Program-made: the position numbers and the translations under genes
The notes under the pieces: model-generated
Database searches by the model: none
What the model was told of the DNA's origin: nothing
Seen by the model: only the letters and a program-made list of their open reading frames with translations
Shown here: piece by piece, positions 56,303 to 64,000 of the stretch
Layout of the letters: every line of letters begins with the position of its first letter
Numbering within the stretch: the first letter of the stretch is position 1
Source: Chryseobacterium gregarium DSM 19109
GTDB taxonomy: Bacteria > Bacteroidota > Bacteroidia > Flavobacteriales > Weeksellaceae
Reading direction: 5' to 3'
DNA length: 64,000 nucleotides
NCBI RefSeq assembly: GCF_000430845.1
Contig: NZ_AUMU01000016.1
Location: 1-64,000 of the forward strand

Positions 56303-56743
56303 ATGACCCATCAGTTAATATACGACAAAATTCAGCTTAAAGAACTCGTAGACCGGATTTCCGTCCTTGGCGACCGAAGAGATTTTACCCGACAGGTCCG
56401 GCTTTTTACGGAACATGCCATATCGGAAACCATAGCCGGAGGCAAAACCGTTTTAAAGGTTCAGGGAAGGGAACGGATGGCCAATGCATTTGCAGAGCTC
56501 CTTAAGGATGTTGAGACCGTTTACCATTGTAACGGACAGCAGGTGCTCAGCATACAGGGAGATCATGCTGCCGGGATCTGTTATTGCCTCATTACTTTAA
56601 CCGGCACCGAAGAAGGGAAGAAAATAATGACCACCATTGGCGCGACCTATCAGGATGATTACATCCGTATCAATAATCAGTGGTTTGTGGAAAAGCGGGT
56701 AGGGACTTTTGCCTGGCAGAATAAAATAGAAATGATTTCTTAG
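56303..56743 (+). CDS. SnoaL/NTF2-like fold protein
   Basis: A 146-residue protein with the cone-shaped NTF2-like pattern: LKELVDRISVLGDRRDFTRQ, LFTEHAISETI (the ligand-binding pocket strand), ERMANAFAELLKDVETVYH, and the end IRINNQWFVEKRVGTFAW. Such proteins include small isomerases, cyclases and stress proteins. The start at 56303 is preferred since the ATG at 56276 lies against the terminator. It is expressed separately from the oxidoreductase; function unknown. Confidence 0.8.
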   Translation: MTHQLIYDKIQLKELVDRISVLGDRRDFTRQVRLFTEHAISETIAGGKTVLKVQGRERMANAFAELLKDVETVYHCNGQQVLSIQGDHAAGICYCLITLTGTEEGKKIMTTIGATYQDDYIRINNQWFVEKRVGTFAWQNKIEMIS

Positions 56744-56790
56744 AGCTGACGGTAAAAAACCATTTCCGTAAATCCAGCCGGAAGTTTATT

Positions 56791-57651
56791 TTATTTCCTG
56801 TTCAGCTTCTTGAACAGCTGAAACGTTTCGAGGACGGTGGAAGGCGCTGCATTTTTAAAGATACCGGAATGGTTGACCATCGCAAAGGTTTCAGCTGCCG
56901 CTGAAGAGATGTAATCCGGCAGCCCTGAAGCCCGCTGCATTTCTGCAAGGCCTTTCATTTCATGCATCCGCCGTTCAGTATGATCGGTATAGGTGGGCGT
57001 TGTTTTCATCAGGTCAAGATAAGTCCCCGGCAGGTACTGTTCAAGGCTGCTGTTGAGTTCATCAAGAATTCCGTAGTGGGAGGCAGCTGCCATCGTTTCA
57101 AAGAATACCGCATTGATGCCTTTGTTCACGAGCGAAAAAAGCAGCTTATAGGCAGAAGCAGACGCTGTCTGTCCCCCTGCATCTTTGATATTGAACATCC
57201 CGTCCAGCATCGTGATCATCAATTCCCTGTGCCGGCCGCTTAAAACCATCACCGAATCTTTCTCCATGTCCTTTGAAGATCCTAACACTGCCCCGTTGAT
57301 AAAAGATGTGTTTTTTAATGAGAACAGCTGTTCGATTTTTACAGCAGCTTCCGGGGTGTTGGAATTCAGATCAACAAAAATCCTGTGCTTTTGGCTGCTT
57401 CCCATGTACCGGGCTGCTTCTTCAGCGATTTCAATGCTTTTATTCGGGCTGTTGACCGACAGTAAAATATCAGATTCGTCGATAACCTTTTCCAGGGACT
57501 GTAAATCCTCAATATTTGCCCGGTTGATATGGTTCAGCGTTTTCAGGGACCTCCCTGCACCGGCCGTCACTACGCGGAATTTGTTTTTCAGCAATATTTC
57601 AGCGATGGCAGCTCCCATATCGCCGGGATACAGGATGCCGATGGTCTTCAT
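56791..57651 (-). CDS. NAD(P)-binding 6PGDH-like oxidoreductase, DUF1932
   Basis: A protein of about 286 residues of the 3-hydroxyisobutyrate dehydrogenase/6PGDH superfamily. The Rossmann start MKTIGILYPGDMGAAIAEIL is changed from the usual GxGxxG. The substrate loop is weak; the C-terminal half (SLVNKGINAVFFETMAAASH) fits DUF1932. Starts at 57657 or 57690 are possible; the one giving MKTIG is preferred. It is antisense to the preceding gene and alone. Confidence 0.75.
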   Translation of the reverse strand: MKTIGILYPGDMGAAIAEILLKNKFRVVTAGAGRSLKTLNHINRANIEDLQSLEKVIDESDILLSVNSPNKSIEIAEEAARYMGSSQKHRIFVDLNSNTPEAAVKIEQLFSLKNTSFINGAVLGSSKDMEKDSVMVLSGRHRELMITMLDGMFNIKDAGGQTASASAYKLLFSLVNKGINAVFFETMAAASHYGILDELNSSLEQYLPGTYLDLMKTTPTYTDHTERRMHEMKGLAEMQRASGLPDYISSAAAETFAMVNHSGIFKNAAPSTVLETFQLFKKLNRK

Positions 57652-57938
57652 TTCCATCAGGGCGATATCATTTCGGTTTGATCTGATCATTCCACTAAGT
57701 TAAACATTTCATCCAACCCATGTATGGGAATTTGAATAAAAGGGGAGTGGGAAATATTGGATACAAAATCAAAAAAATCTGCGCAATCCCACATCTGCGG
57801 GAAAATTAATTTTTTTGAAATCCGTTTAAACAGGTTCTGAAACAGCCGGGTTTCATTACGGTAATATCCAAATCAACCGTAAAACTTTACTTTAATCAGC
57901 TAAGTAAGATTGGTAATTATATAATTAATTGATAATAA

Positions 57939-57970
57939 TTTGCAGCATCCGATTATTATGCTTACATTTG
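57939..57970 (+). promoter_or_regulatory. Promoter of the cold-shock gene
   Basis: TTTG (57939-57942), 20 bases, and TACATTTG (57963-57970) are an exact match to the Bacteroidota -33/-7 consensus, about 240 bases before the cold-shock ATG. The partner copy is at 1256-1287. Confidence 0.75.
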
Positions 57971-58213
57971 TAGAATAATAAGGCTGCTGCCTGGGTAGAC
58001 ATGAAACTCATTTTCATGTATTGCCACACAGACGCTCAATTTTGTCATTAATTTTTTAGATGCACTCTCTTTAAGACGTTCGATTTTCACTCTTAAATTC
58101 CAAACATCCATATTTTTCTCTCAAAAATTTATTATCGTTTTGATGCGAATCAGGACACCGGGATATGGAATCCTTTAACAAACAGAATACAATAATTTTT
58201 TAATACATATACA
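57971..58213 (+). promoter_or_regulatory. Long 5' leader of the cold-shock gene
   Basis: The transcript should begin a few bases after 57970, giving an untranslated leader of about 235 nt. It shares the block ATATTTTTCTCTCAAAAATT (58110-58129) and several others with the orphan copy at 1288-1480, so its sequence is under constraint or recently copied. In other bacteria long cold-shock leaders fold in a temperature-dependent way; the same role here is inference. Confidence 0.65.
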
Positions 58214-58405
58214 ATGCAACAAGGAACAGTAAAATTCTTTAACGATGCCAAAGGATTTGGTTTTATTACCCCATCAACAGGTGGACAGGATGTTTTCGTA
58301 CACACTTCAGGTTTAGTGGATGAGATCCGTGAAAACGATGTCGTAACATTCGATTTACAAAATGGAAACAAAGGGGTTAACGCCGTTAACGTTAAAATAG
58401 CGTAA
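58214..58405 (+). CDS. cspA-like: Cold-shock protein
   Basis: A 63-residue single cold-shock domain that binds single-stranded RNA and DNA and melts RNA structure. RNP1 is KGFGFI (13-18) and RNP2 VFVH (27-30); MQQGTVKFFNDAKGFGFIT is the classic start. It has the normal length for bacterial CspA-like proteins. The long leader with its own promoter and the terminator at 58436 show a monocistronic, probably temperature-regulated unit. Confidence 0.97.
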   Translation: MQQGTVKFFNDAKGFGFITPSTGGQDVFVHTSGLVDEIRENDVVTFDLQNGNKGVNAVNVKIA

Positions 58406-58435
58406 TTGAGGTTAACAACCCTATAGGTTATATGA

Positions 58436-58467
58436 AGAGCAGATAAGCAATTATCTGCTCTTTTTTT
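58436..58467 (+). terminator. Terminator of the cold-shock gene
   Basis: AGAGCAGATAA and TTATCTGCTCT form an 11-bp stem around GCAA, followed by TTTTTT. Confidence 0.9.
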
Positions 58468-58483
58468 ATTATGAGCGGTAAGC

Positions 58484-58780
58484 CTATGGCCGGCTGTCAA
58501 GCCTTGATTTTATTTCAGCAAGCTCACCGGCAATCTTTTCCAAAGCAGATCCTTTAGAATCAGAGGTATTCCCTTCACGGTCTTCCACAGCCCCGGGATT
58601 CATAAGGGCATCGTAAAGGATTACATTTCTCTGGAATTCCAGGGCCTTATCGGTGAAAAACTGGTCAATTGCCCCGCCTTTAATGAATGGCACTGTGCGG
58701 TCATCAAAAGTATCCACCAGAAGCTGTTTCGTCTCCAGCAAATCTTCCAATAAGATTTCTCTTGTAGATTTTTTTAGCAT
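58484..58780 (-). CDS. Hypothetical protein, 98 aa
   Basis: A 98-residue soluble, largely helical protein, charged at both ends (MLKKSTREILLEDLLETKQ; LEKIAGELAEIKSRLDSRP). The middle, GGAIDQFFTDKALEFQRNV, resembles no family I know. It lies just beyond the cold-shock terminator on the other strand; that closeness may be chance. Monocistronic. Confidence 0.6.
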   Translation of the reverse strand: MLKKSTREILLEDLLETKQLLVDTFDDRTVPFIKGGAIDQFFTDKALEFQRNVILYDALMNPGAVEDREGNTSDSKGSALEKIAGELAEIKSRLDSRP

Positions 58781-59348
58781 TTTTATTAATTTTTATCTTA
58801 CTAAGATACAAAGTCGGTAAGAATTAATCAAAATAAATTTAATAGGCATTGCTAAATAAAATTCTTCAGCCTTTTTAAGGGTTATTCATTTGATTGTTCA
58901 GAAGCTGATGTGTGAAACCAATATAAACAGTTGCTGTGCATTGCTTACTTATCAGTAAAAGGATTTTGTTTAACTCCGAATTATTGATTTAAAAATAGTT
59001 ATCTGCCATCATATTTATTTAATCCTTATCGGAAATCTCGTATTATTGCCATTTATTCACAGGGATTTTTTACCAATCTGGTCTTTCTTCATATTCAAAT
59101 AATTCCGGTCCGAATCCGATTCTGTGTATCTCTTCTTTTTTAAATTCCTTTTGAACCGGTCTGATAAATCCTGATAAAGGGTATCATAATTATTACAAGC
59201 AGGGCTTTATAGACGTATACTTTATTTGACGGCAGCGAGTAAGATACTTGTACCTTATATTCTTACAGGAAATAATGAAAATAGAAAACAGGATGACCCG
59301 GATCGCATTTTTGATACGTTTTTGTCTTGTGGGCGGCTCTGTTTTTAT
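58781..59348. other. Gap with a decayed gene end
   Basis: No intact gene. On the minus strand near 59070-59190 a frame without a start ends RIGFGPELFEYEERPDW, which looks like the C-terminus of a lost gene. The plus-strand ORF at 59226-59555 overlaps the next gene antisense and is probably spurious. Confidence 0.4.
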
Positions 59349-59804
59349 TTATTCAGTGAGCCGGATGACCGTGTCAACTGCTTCTTTCTCAATGTCAAAA
59401 GTTACAGGTATTGTCTCATATATAGGACTGTCAAAGCCATAGATTATGGTCTTGCTGAACGAGCAGATGTGAAGGACCCTGAATGTTTCAGCAAACAGGG
59501 TAAGTTCCAGGCTGCCGGTGTCTACGAGCCCGATCTGCTGAACCGTTCCTTTTAATAAATTCCGTGTCCAGACAGGGATGGCAATTAACCGGCTATCTGT
59601 TTCCCAGGCCGGTGGCCCACCGCACCAGTCGTGTATCTTTACTTTCTTACCGTCAGAAGTTTCTAAAAAGCAGGGTCCGCCGATGGGGGCTCCCATTGCA
59701 ATTTCGTTCAGATTGTAATAGACCGCCTTATGAAGATGATCCGGTGAGACAAGTATGCTGTCGGTGTTGTGGAAGTTCCAGGGATTTGGATAAGCATCTG
59801 TCAT
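59349..59804 (-). CDS. Hypothetical protein, 151 aa
   Basis: A 151-residue soluble protein with WNFHNTDSILVSPDHLHKAV and GAPIGGPCFLETSDGKKVKI, DWCGGPPAWETDSRLIAIPV, and an antiparallel-like C-terminal half. Strand-rich pattern and small size suggest an all-beta domain. No family recognised. It is monocistronic on the minus strand. Confidence 0.6.
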   Translation of the reverse strand: MTDAYPNPWNFHNTDSILVSPDHLHKAVYYNLNEIAMGAPIGGPCFLETSDGKKVKIHDWCGGPPAWETDSRLIAIPVWTRNLLKGTVQQIGLVDTGSLELTLFAETFRVLHICSFSKTIIYGFDSPIYETIPVTFDIEKEAVDTVIRLTE

Positions 59805-59880
59805 TTTGTCGTGGTGTTAGTAAAGCAGCTGATACTTAAATTTACAGATAATACAAATATAAAAACAATTGGCTTTTACC

Positions 59881-61020
59881 CTAAATGCCTGCAATCAGCT
59901 CTTTCAGCCTCTGCATATTCGGGTCTTTCTCAATAGGGTTGATGTCATTGAAAGAATGCTGGGAAAGCGTCTCGTTCAGGATCTTCACTTTCTGGAGCAT
60001 GGGCACCACGTATTTTAAGAAATGGTTAAAGTGCTCCGAAACATCGGAATATTTGGTGGCCAGCTTATAGCCCGGTTTTCCGGAATGGCTGACAATAAAC
60101 AGTCCTTCATACCGTAAATCCCGGATTAAGATCCTGATTCTTTCATTTTTGATGTTGGGAAAGAAATTGTTCAGGTAGATGAGCAGTTCCGCAGTGGAAA
60201 CCAGCCGGTCAGGATTCAGTTCAGACTGGAACCTCAGGTATTCCAGGAGCCTGGCCTTTTCTTTGGTTTTCTGCACTTTTGTGGAATCAAAGAATTTTTC
60301 AATCAGCTGGTAGTTCATTTTCATGATCTGCCTGTCCAGCTCAGGCTTGCCTTCTATTTCTTTGGTAATGTAGCTTTCAAAAGGGAAGTAGGCAATGGAG
60401 GTCCGGGCATGCAGGAGGTTGAACAGTTCAATATAATGCCGGTCAAAATGGCTGGTACAGAACACCCTTCCCAGGCATCCGGAGATAAATTCAGTAAGCC
60501 GGACGAGCTTTTCATCACGGTCATCAGATATTTCAAAATTCCGGTCAGGATGGAACAGGTCCCTGCTAATGCTTTTTTTTCGTACGTAATCCTGCAGTTC
60601 CTGCCTGAATTCCTCGTCTGCCTCGCCCGCATGGATCGCGTAGCTTTCATAAATGTGGTTATACTTCTCCACAAACAGGGACTGGAAATATTTATAGAAC
60701 GTCTTTTTGATTTTTAAGCCGTCCCCGGACAGCTTCGATTTATCCACCACCATCACATCCACCACAAAATCCAGCTTTTCAATAAGCTCAAGCAGGATTT
60801 CCTTTCTTTTCTTGAAGTGTTTGTTTTTCAGAGTCCCGGACTGCAGGTTTTCCCCAAGCTTATACTTAGCGCCGATCTCCTTCATGACCTTCCTTGCTTT
60901 TTCCGTATCGGGATCTTTGATGATTACGGAAGTATATATAAAATGGGAAAATGCCCCTTTCCTGGCAAGGTCGGGATGCGCATTTCCGAATTCGGCTATA
61001 AAAATTCTGGCTGGAATCAT
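59881..61020 (-). CDS. DUF3800-like protein, altered first Asp
   Basis: A 379-residue protein; the start at 61020 gives MIPARIFIAEFGN, as in DUF3800 proteins, which normally begin with a strand containing an Asp-Glu pair (IDESG or IDEFGN). Here the Asp is Ala (codon GCC). The RNase H-like core continues with FSHFIYTSVIIKDPDTEKAR, LIEKLDFVVDVMVVDKSKL and a helix-rich middle, followed by a C-terminal winged-helix-like tail. An upstream in-frame ATG (61146) adds unrelated sequence. If the Asp is catalytic, activity is probably lost. Confidence 0.7.
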   Translation of the reverse strand: MIPARIFIAEFGNAHPDLARKGAFSHFIYTSVIIKDPDTEKARKVMKEIGAKYKLGENLQSGTLKNKHFKKRKEILLELIEKLDFVVDVMVVDKSKLSGDGLKIKKTFYKYFQSLFVEKYNHIYESYAIHAGEADEEFRQELQDYVRKKSISRDLFHPDRNFEISDDRDEKLVRLTEFISGCLGRVFCTSHFDRHYIELFNLLHARTSIAYFPFESYITKEIEGKPELDRQIMKMNYQLIEKFFDSTKVQKTKEKARLLEYLRFQSELNPDRLVSTAELLIYLNNFFPNIKNERIRILIRDLRYEGLFIVSHSGKPGYKLATKYSDVSEHFNHFLKYVVPMLQKVKILNETLSQHSFNDINPIEKDPNMQRLKELIAGI

Positions 61021-61643
61021 AATCGGCTGTAGATTGACAAAGGATGTTGATCCGTAAAGGTACAGAATACGGTTGGTAAAATGAATCCAAGGCAATGCAA
61101 ATTCAGCTTTTCGTTTAAATTCCTTAAGCATGTTCTGTAAAATCAATTGAGAATACGGGTCATTATCCGGGGTTTTCTTTTCCTGTTTCTATACTTCTGA
61201 TTATACATGAATAACCATTAAAGAAAAATAATGATTGTTTTACATTGCTAAAACGATATATAGTTATTTTTAATTCAATAAATAATTGTTTATTTAAGTT
61301 TGAGTGAACATAAATGCTGTATAATGCAATTGTAAATAGACTATGGCCAGCATTTTAATGCGCTGACCGGTGTAAAGAATATCGGCCCATCATAAGATAA
61401 ACCGCTAAATCTATAGTTTGACTGACATAGCGATATAGATCAGTGCAATTTAGCATACGGGAATATGAAGCACAGAAAGCCGGTTCGGAGGTGAAGCGTT
61501 TTATTGATTATTTTACGGAGCCGGTGAATTTAAACCGATACGGCAGTATAATGGCATTAATATGGCAATAGAAAGTCCATTACAAAGAAGAGGATCAATT
61601 CTTTTTATACAGTCCTGCACAAGTAACTTTTATAGCTGAAAAT
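61021..61643. other. Upstream region of the PIG-L operon
   Basis: No clear gene. A GTG-started frame of 42 codons (61443-61571) is in frame with the acyl-CoA dehydrogenase gene, separated by one TAG and 24 further open codons (61572-61643), possibly an old upstream reading frame. The operon promoter must lie here; none was found. Confidence 0.4.
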
Positions 61644-62849
61644 TTGAAAAACAAACATCATAAAATAAATAAATCCGGATTGGCAGATTTAATAAGGTCT
61701 GCCCATATGATCGGGGCGGCATCTGTTGCCGAAGCTGCCGATACGGATTCCGTGGATTCTTTCCCTGCATTAACCTTGGCAAAACTGAAATTAGCAAATC
61801 TCCTGACGGCTGGTATTGACGTGAAATACGGGGGCCTGAACCTAGGATTGGTTCCCGGGACAAATTTAGCACTGCTTACCATTCTCAAAAATATAGGTAA
61901 AGGGAATTTAGTCATGGGAAGGGTATTGGAAGGGCACCTCAATGCTCAGATTTTAATCAGCCAGTTCGGTGATAAAAAACAAAAAAAACTTTTTGCGGCA
62001 GATGCGTTCGACGGTAAATTGTTCGGGGTTTGGAACACGCAGGCTGAAGATGGTACTTTCCTGTCAAAAAAAGGAAAAGGCATTTACTATTTAGACGGGG
62101 CAAAAACGTTTGCAACAGGTACCGGTTATGTGAACAGGCCTATTGTGACTGCTGCCATGGAAGACGGATCCTGGCAAATGTGTGTGGTGCCGTTAGATAA
62201 GTCAACCGTAATAAGTGATTCTGCCTGGTGGCACCCTATGGGCATGAAGGCGAGCAGAAGTTTTAAAATGACATTTCTGACAACCCCTATTTCAAAAATA
62301 AATCTGCTGGGATCAGCAGGGGAGTATTACCTGCAGCCCGGCTTCAGCGGCGGCGCCGTGCGCTTTGCCGCGGTTCAGCTGGGAGCGGCTGAAAAGCTGT
62401 TAGACGAAACAAAGGAGTACCTCACAAACTTAAACAGGACCCAGGACCCTTTTCAGAGAATGCGGTTAGGTCAGATGGCCATAGCCGTAGAATCGGGAAA
62501 TCAATGGCTGAATGCCGCAGCTGTAAGGATGGACCGTTATATGGAACAACCGACAGCAGATGAAGGAGAAAGGTTCATCATTTATGCCAATATGATGCGC
62601 ACGGCCATTGAGCAGATCTGCACTGAAGTCATGGCCCTTTGCCAGAAATGTGTGGGTGCCCGCGGACTCAATGCCCCTTACCATTTTGAGAGGATCATCC
62701 GTGATCTCAGCACCTATCTGAGGCAGCCTGCACCCGATGCGGTATTGGCAGACGTGGGCGGACATATATTACAGTCCGGTACTCCTGCCGGCGAAATCTG
62801 GAATCTGAATTTTAATAAAAAGAAAAAAAATGAATCAGGTAAATTTTGA
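61644..62849 (+). CDS. Acyl-CoA dehydrogenase-like protein
   Basis: A protein of up to 401 residues of the acyl-CoA dehydrogenase superfamily, flavoenzymes that oxidise the alpha-beta bond of thioesters. The middle has FGVWNTQAEDGTF, YYLDGAKTFATGTGYVNRPI and MGMKASRSFKMTFL; the C-terminal helical domain runs from about 240 with VRFAAVQLGAAEKLLDE. It starts with TTG (61644); ATG at 61707 is an alternative. It overlaps the PIG-L gene by 20 bases, so the two are co-translated. The usual catalytic Glu cannot be placed by eye. Confidence 0.8.
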   Translation: MKNKHHKINKSGLADLIRSAHMIGAASVAEAADTDSVDSFPALTLAKLKLANLLTAGIDVKYGGLNLGLVPGTNLALLTILKNIGKGNLVMGRVLEGHLNAQILISQFGDKKQKKLFAADAFDGKLFGVWNTQAEDGTFLSKKGKGIYYLDGAKTFATGTGYVNRPIVTAAMEDGSWQMCVVPLDKSTVISDSAWWHPMGMKASRSFKMTFLTTPISKINLLGSAGEYYLQPGFSGGAVRFAAVQLGAAEKLLDETKEYLTNLNRTQDPFQRMRLGQMAIAVESGNQWLNAAAVRMDRYMEQPTADEGERFIIYANMMRTAIEQICTEVMALCQKCVGARGLNAPYHFERIIRDLSTYLRQPAPDAVLADVGGHILQSGTPAGEIWNLNFNKKKKNESGKF

Positions 62850-63555
62850 TACCATCCCGGTGGCACCGGAACAATGTGTCACCGGGTTCGGGACAACGCT
62901 TATTGTTGCTCCACATGCAGACGATGAGAGTTTAGGATGCGGAGGCGTTATTTCGCTGTTGCGGAAATTCGGCCAGACGGTCTATATTGTACTGCTCAGT
63001 GACGGAACGTTGTCGCACCCGAACAGCAGGGAATACCCTGCCGGAAAACTGAGAGACCTGCGCGAGAAAGAAATGCTTGATGCGGCCGCCGTCCTCGGTG
63101 TACCGTCGGAAAATATTATTTTTTGCCGGTACCCGGACAGAAATGTGCCCTCTCTCCACGACGAAAGATTTGAAGATGCCGTCGCCAGTATTTCCAAAAT
63201 GCTCGGTATACTGCAGCCGCAGAGTGTTTTCGTACCGTGGCGAAGGGATCTGCACCCCGACCATAAAGCGGCTTTTCAACTGGTTAATGCTGCTGATACT
63301 TTGAATGCGAAAATATATGAATATCCGATCTGGCTGGAAACCCTGGGGGAACCCGGCGATGTGCCTTCCCAGGAAGAATCGATGCCGTTCCGTTTGAACA
63401 TAAGCAGTGTGCTCTCTAAAAAGCAGGAAGCCATTTCGCAGCACCGTTCCCAGACTACCGGTCTTATCAGCGATGATCCCGAAGGCTTTCAGCTTTCCCG
63501 GGAGATGCTTGATCAGTTCAATGTACCCTATGAAACCTTTTTTATCTCAAAATAA
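62830..63555 (+). CDS. PIG-L family deacetylase
   Basis: A 241-residue LmbE/PIG-L-fold enzyme, a zinc hydrolase that removes acetyl groups from amino sugars or related compounds. The zinc site is VAPHADDESLG (His29, Asp32) and HPDHKAA further on; FLLRKF-like helices and EKEMLDAAAVLGV complete the fold. It overlaps the acyl-CoA dehydrogenase gene and its stop overlaps the methyltransferase start (TAATG). The three form one operon, likely making or tailoring a small molecule. Confidence 0.9.
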   Translation: MNQVNFDTIPVAPEQCVTGFGTTLIVAPHADDESLGCGGVISLLRKFGQTVYIVLLSDGTLSHPNSREYPAGKLRDLREKEMLDAAAVLGVPSENIIFCRYPDRNVPSLHDERFEDAVASISKMLGILQPQSVFVPWRRDLHPDHKAAFQLVNAADTLNAKIYEYPIWLETLGEPGDVPSQEESMPFRLNISSVLSKKQEAISQHRSQTTGLISDDPEGFQLSREMLDQFNVPYETFFISK

Positions 63556-64000
63556 TGGACGGAAAACAATCTTTAGGTCCTGAATACTTCAAAGAAGTAT
63601 ATGCGGCCAATGACGATCCCTGGAATTTTGAAACCAGCGGATACGAGGCGGCAAAGTATGCTGCCACCATCGAGGCCCTGCCTGGAAAACATTATCGGAA
63701 CGTATTGGAAATCGGTTGCTCTATCGGAGTCCTTACCCGGCTCTTAGCCCCCTTAAGCGGTCATTTACTGGGCATTGATGTGTCACAAAAGGCTTTGGAT
63801 GCCGCTGCCCGACGCTGTAAGGATTTACCCAATATATCCTTTCAAAAGCTCAGTTTCCCGAATGAACTTCCTGAAGATCAATATGACCTGATCATGGTCT
63901 CCGAAGTGGCCTATTACCTGTCACCCGCTGAATGGGAATCTGCCATAGGCAGATTGTATGACCGGCTGCTTTCCGCCGGAGTTATTGTAATGGTGCATTG
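63555..64000 (+). CDS. SAM-dependent methyltransferase, cut by window end
   Basis: The visible 148 residues begin MDGKQSLGPEYFKEVYAAND. The SAM-binding motif I is VLEIGCSIGVLTRLLA, followed by GIDVSQKALDAA (motif II) and YDLIMVSEVAYYL (post-II). It belongs with NodS-like class I methyltransferases. Start and stop of the neighbour overlap in TAATG. Its C-terminus and any following genes (glycosyltransferases are common here) lie outside the window. Confidence 0.9.
   Translation, partial: MDGKQSLGPEYFKEVYAANDDPWNFETSGYEAAKYAATIEALPGKHYRNVLEIGCSIGVLTRLLAPLSGHLLGIDVSQKALDAAARRCKDLPNISFQKLSFPNELPEDQYDLIMVSEVAYYLSPAEWESAIGRLYDRLLSAGVIVMVH

Noticed and set aside
59226..59555. 109-codon open frame, plus strand
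   Set aside because: Overlaps the 59349-59804 gene antisense; the minus-strand protein looks more like a real protein.
61443..61571. 42-codon GTG-started frame
   Set aside because: No recognisable product; kept only as part of the upstream-region note.

Overview
The window looks like a chromosomal segment of a Bacteroidota bacterium, most likely a Chryseobacterium-type member of the Weeksellaceae. The evidence is a SusC/SusD pair, a type IX secretion (T9SS) sorting domain, DUF6443/Rhs proteins with signal peptides, near absence of Shine-Dalgarno sites, and recurrent promoters of the Bacteroidota form TTTG-N20-TAnnTTTG. No plasmid or phage replication genes were seen.

Positions 1-2,190 are decayed intergenic DNA. 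They hold a large nested hairpin, a GC-rich broken reading frame, a terminator, an orphan copy of a cold-shock 5' leader with its promoter, and an IS3/IS150-type transposase relic. Positions 2,190-15,080 are mostly minus-strand accessory genes: small unknown proteins (STM3941-like, DUF5063, DUF2695), a frameshifted GIY-YIG nuclease, an AraC regulator with a siderophore-interacting reductase, an ABC exporter, a serine hydrolase, an AAA ATPase, a MepB protein, a 27-residue membrane peptide missed by ordinary ORF cut-offs, a frameshifted lipoprotein and a MutM-like glycosylase.

Positions 15,148-27,225 are a housekeeping-like block: dGTPase, SPFH protein, DUF3857/transglutaminase protein, Mpo1-like protein, amino acid permease, a long TPR protein, an outer-membrane barrel and tRNA-Arg. 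A relic zone follows the tRNA, then an AlkB-like dioxygenase and a tandem NUMOD4 protein.

Positions 30,733-45,763 are the most interesting part. One promoter appears to drive a T9SS cargo protein, two large exported YD/Rhs proteins and an immunity candidate. Behind these lies a train of three promoterless Rhs 3' cassettes. Each carries a piece of Rhs core, a different toxin tip (lipase-like, type 44-like, HExxH metallopeptidase) and a downstream immunity candidate. One further orphan ORF is split by a T13 tract. Shared core DNA, nearly identical for hundreds of bases, could let the expressed Rhs gene swap its toxin tip by homologous recombination.

Positions 46,408-64,000 hold a SusCD pair, a Crp/Fnr regulator, a DJ-1/PfpI protein, a zincin lipoprotein, a divergent HxlR/oxidoreductase pair with a visible operator, a cold-shock gene with a leader of about 235 nt, a DUF3800 protein with an altered first acidic site, and the start of an acyl-CoA dehydrogenase / PIG-L deacetylase / methyltransferase operon cut by the window edge.

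Family names come from recognising protein sequence by eye; no database search was run.
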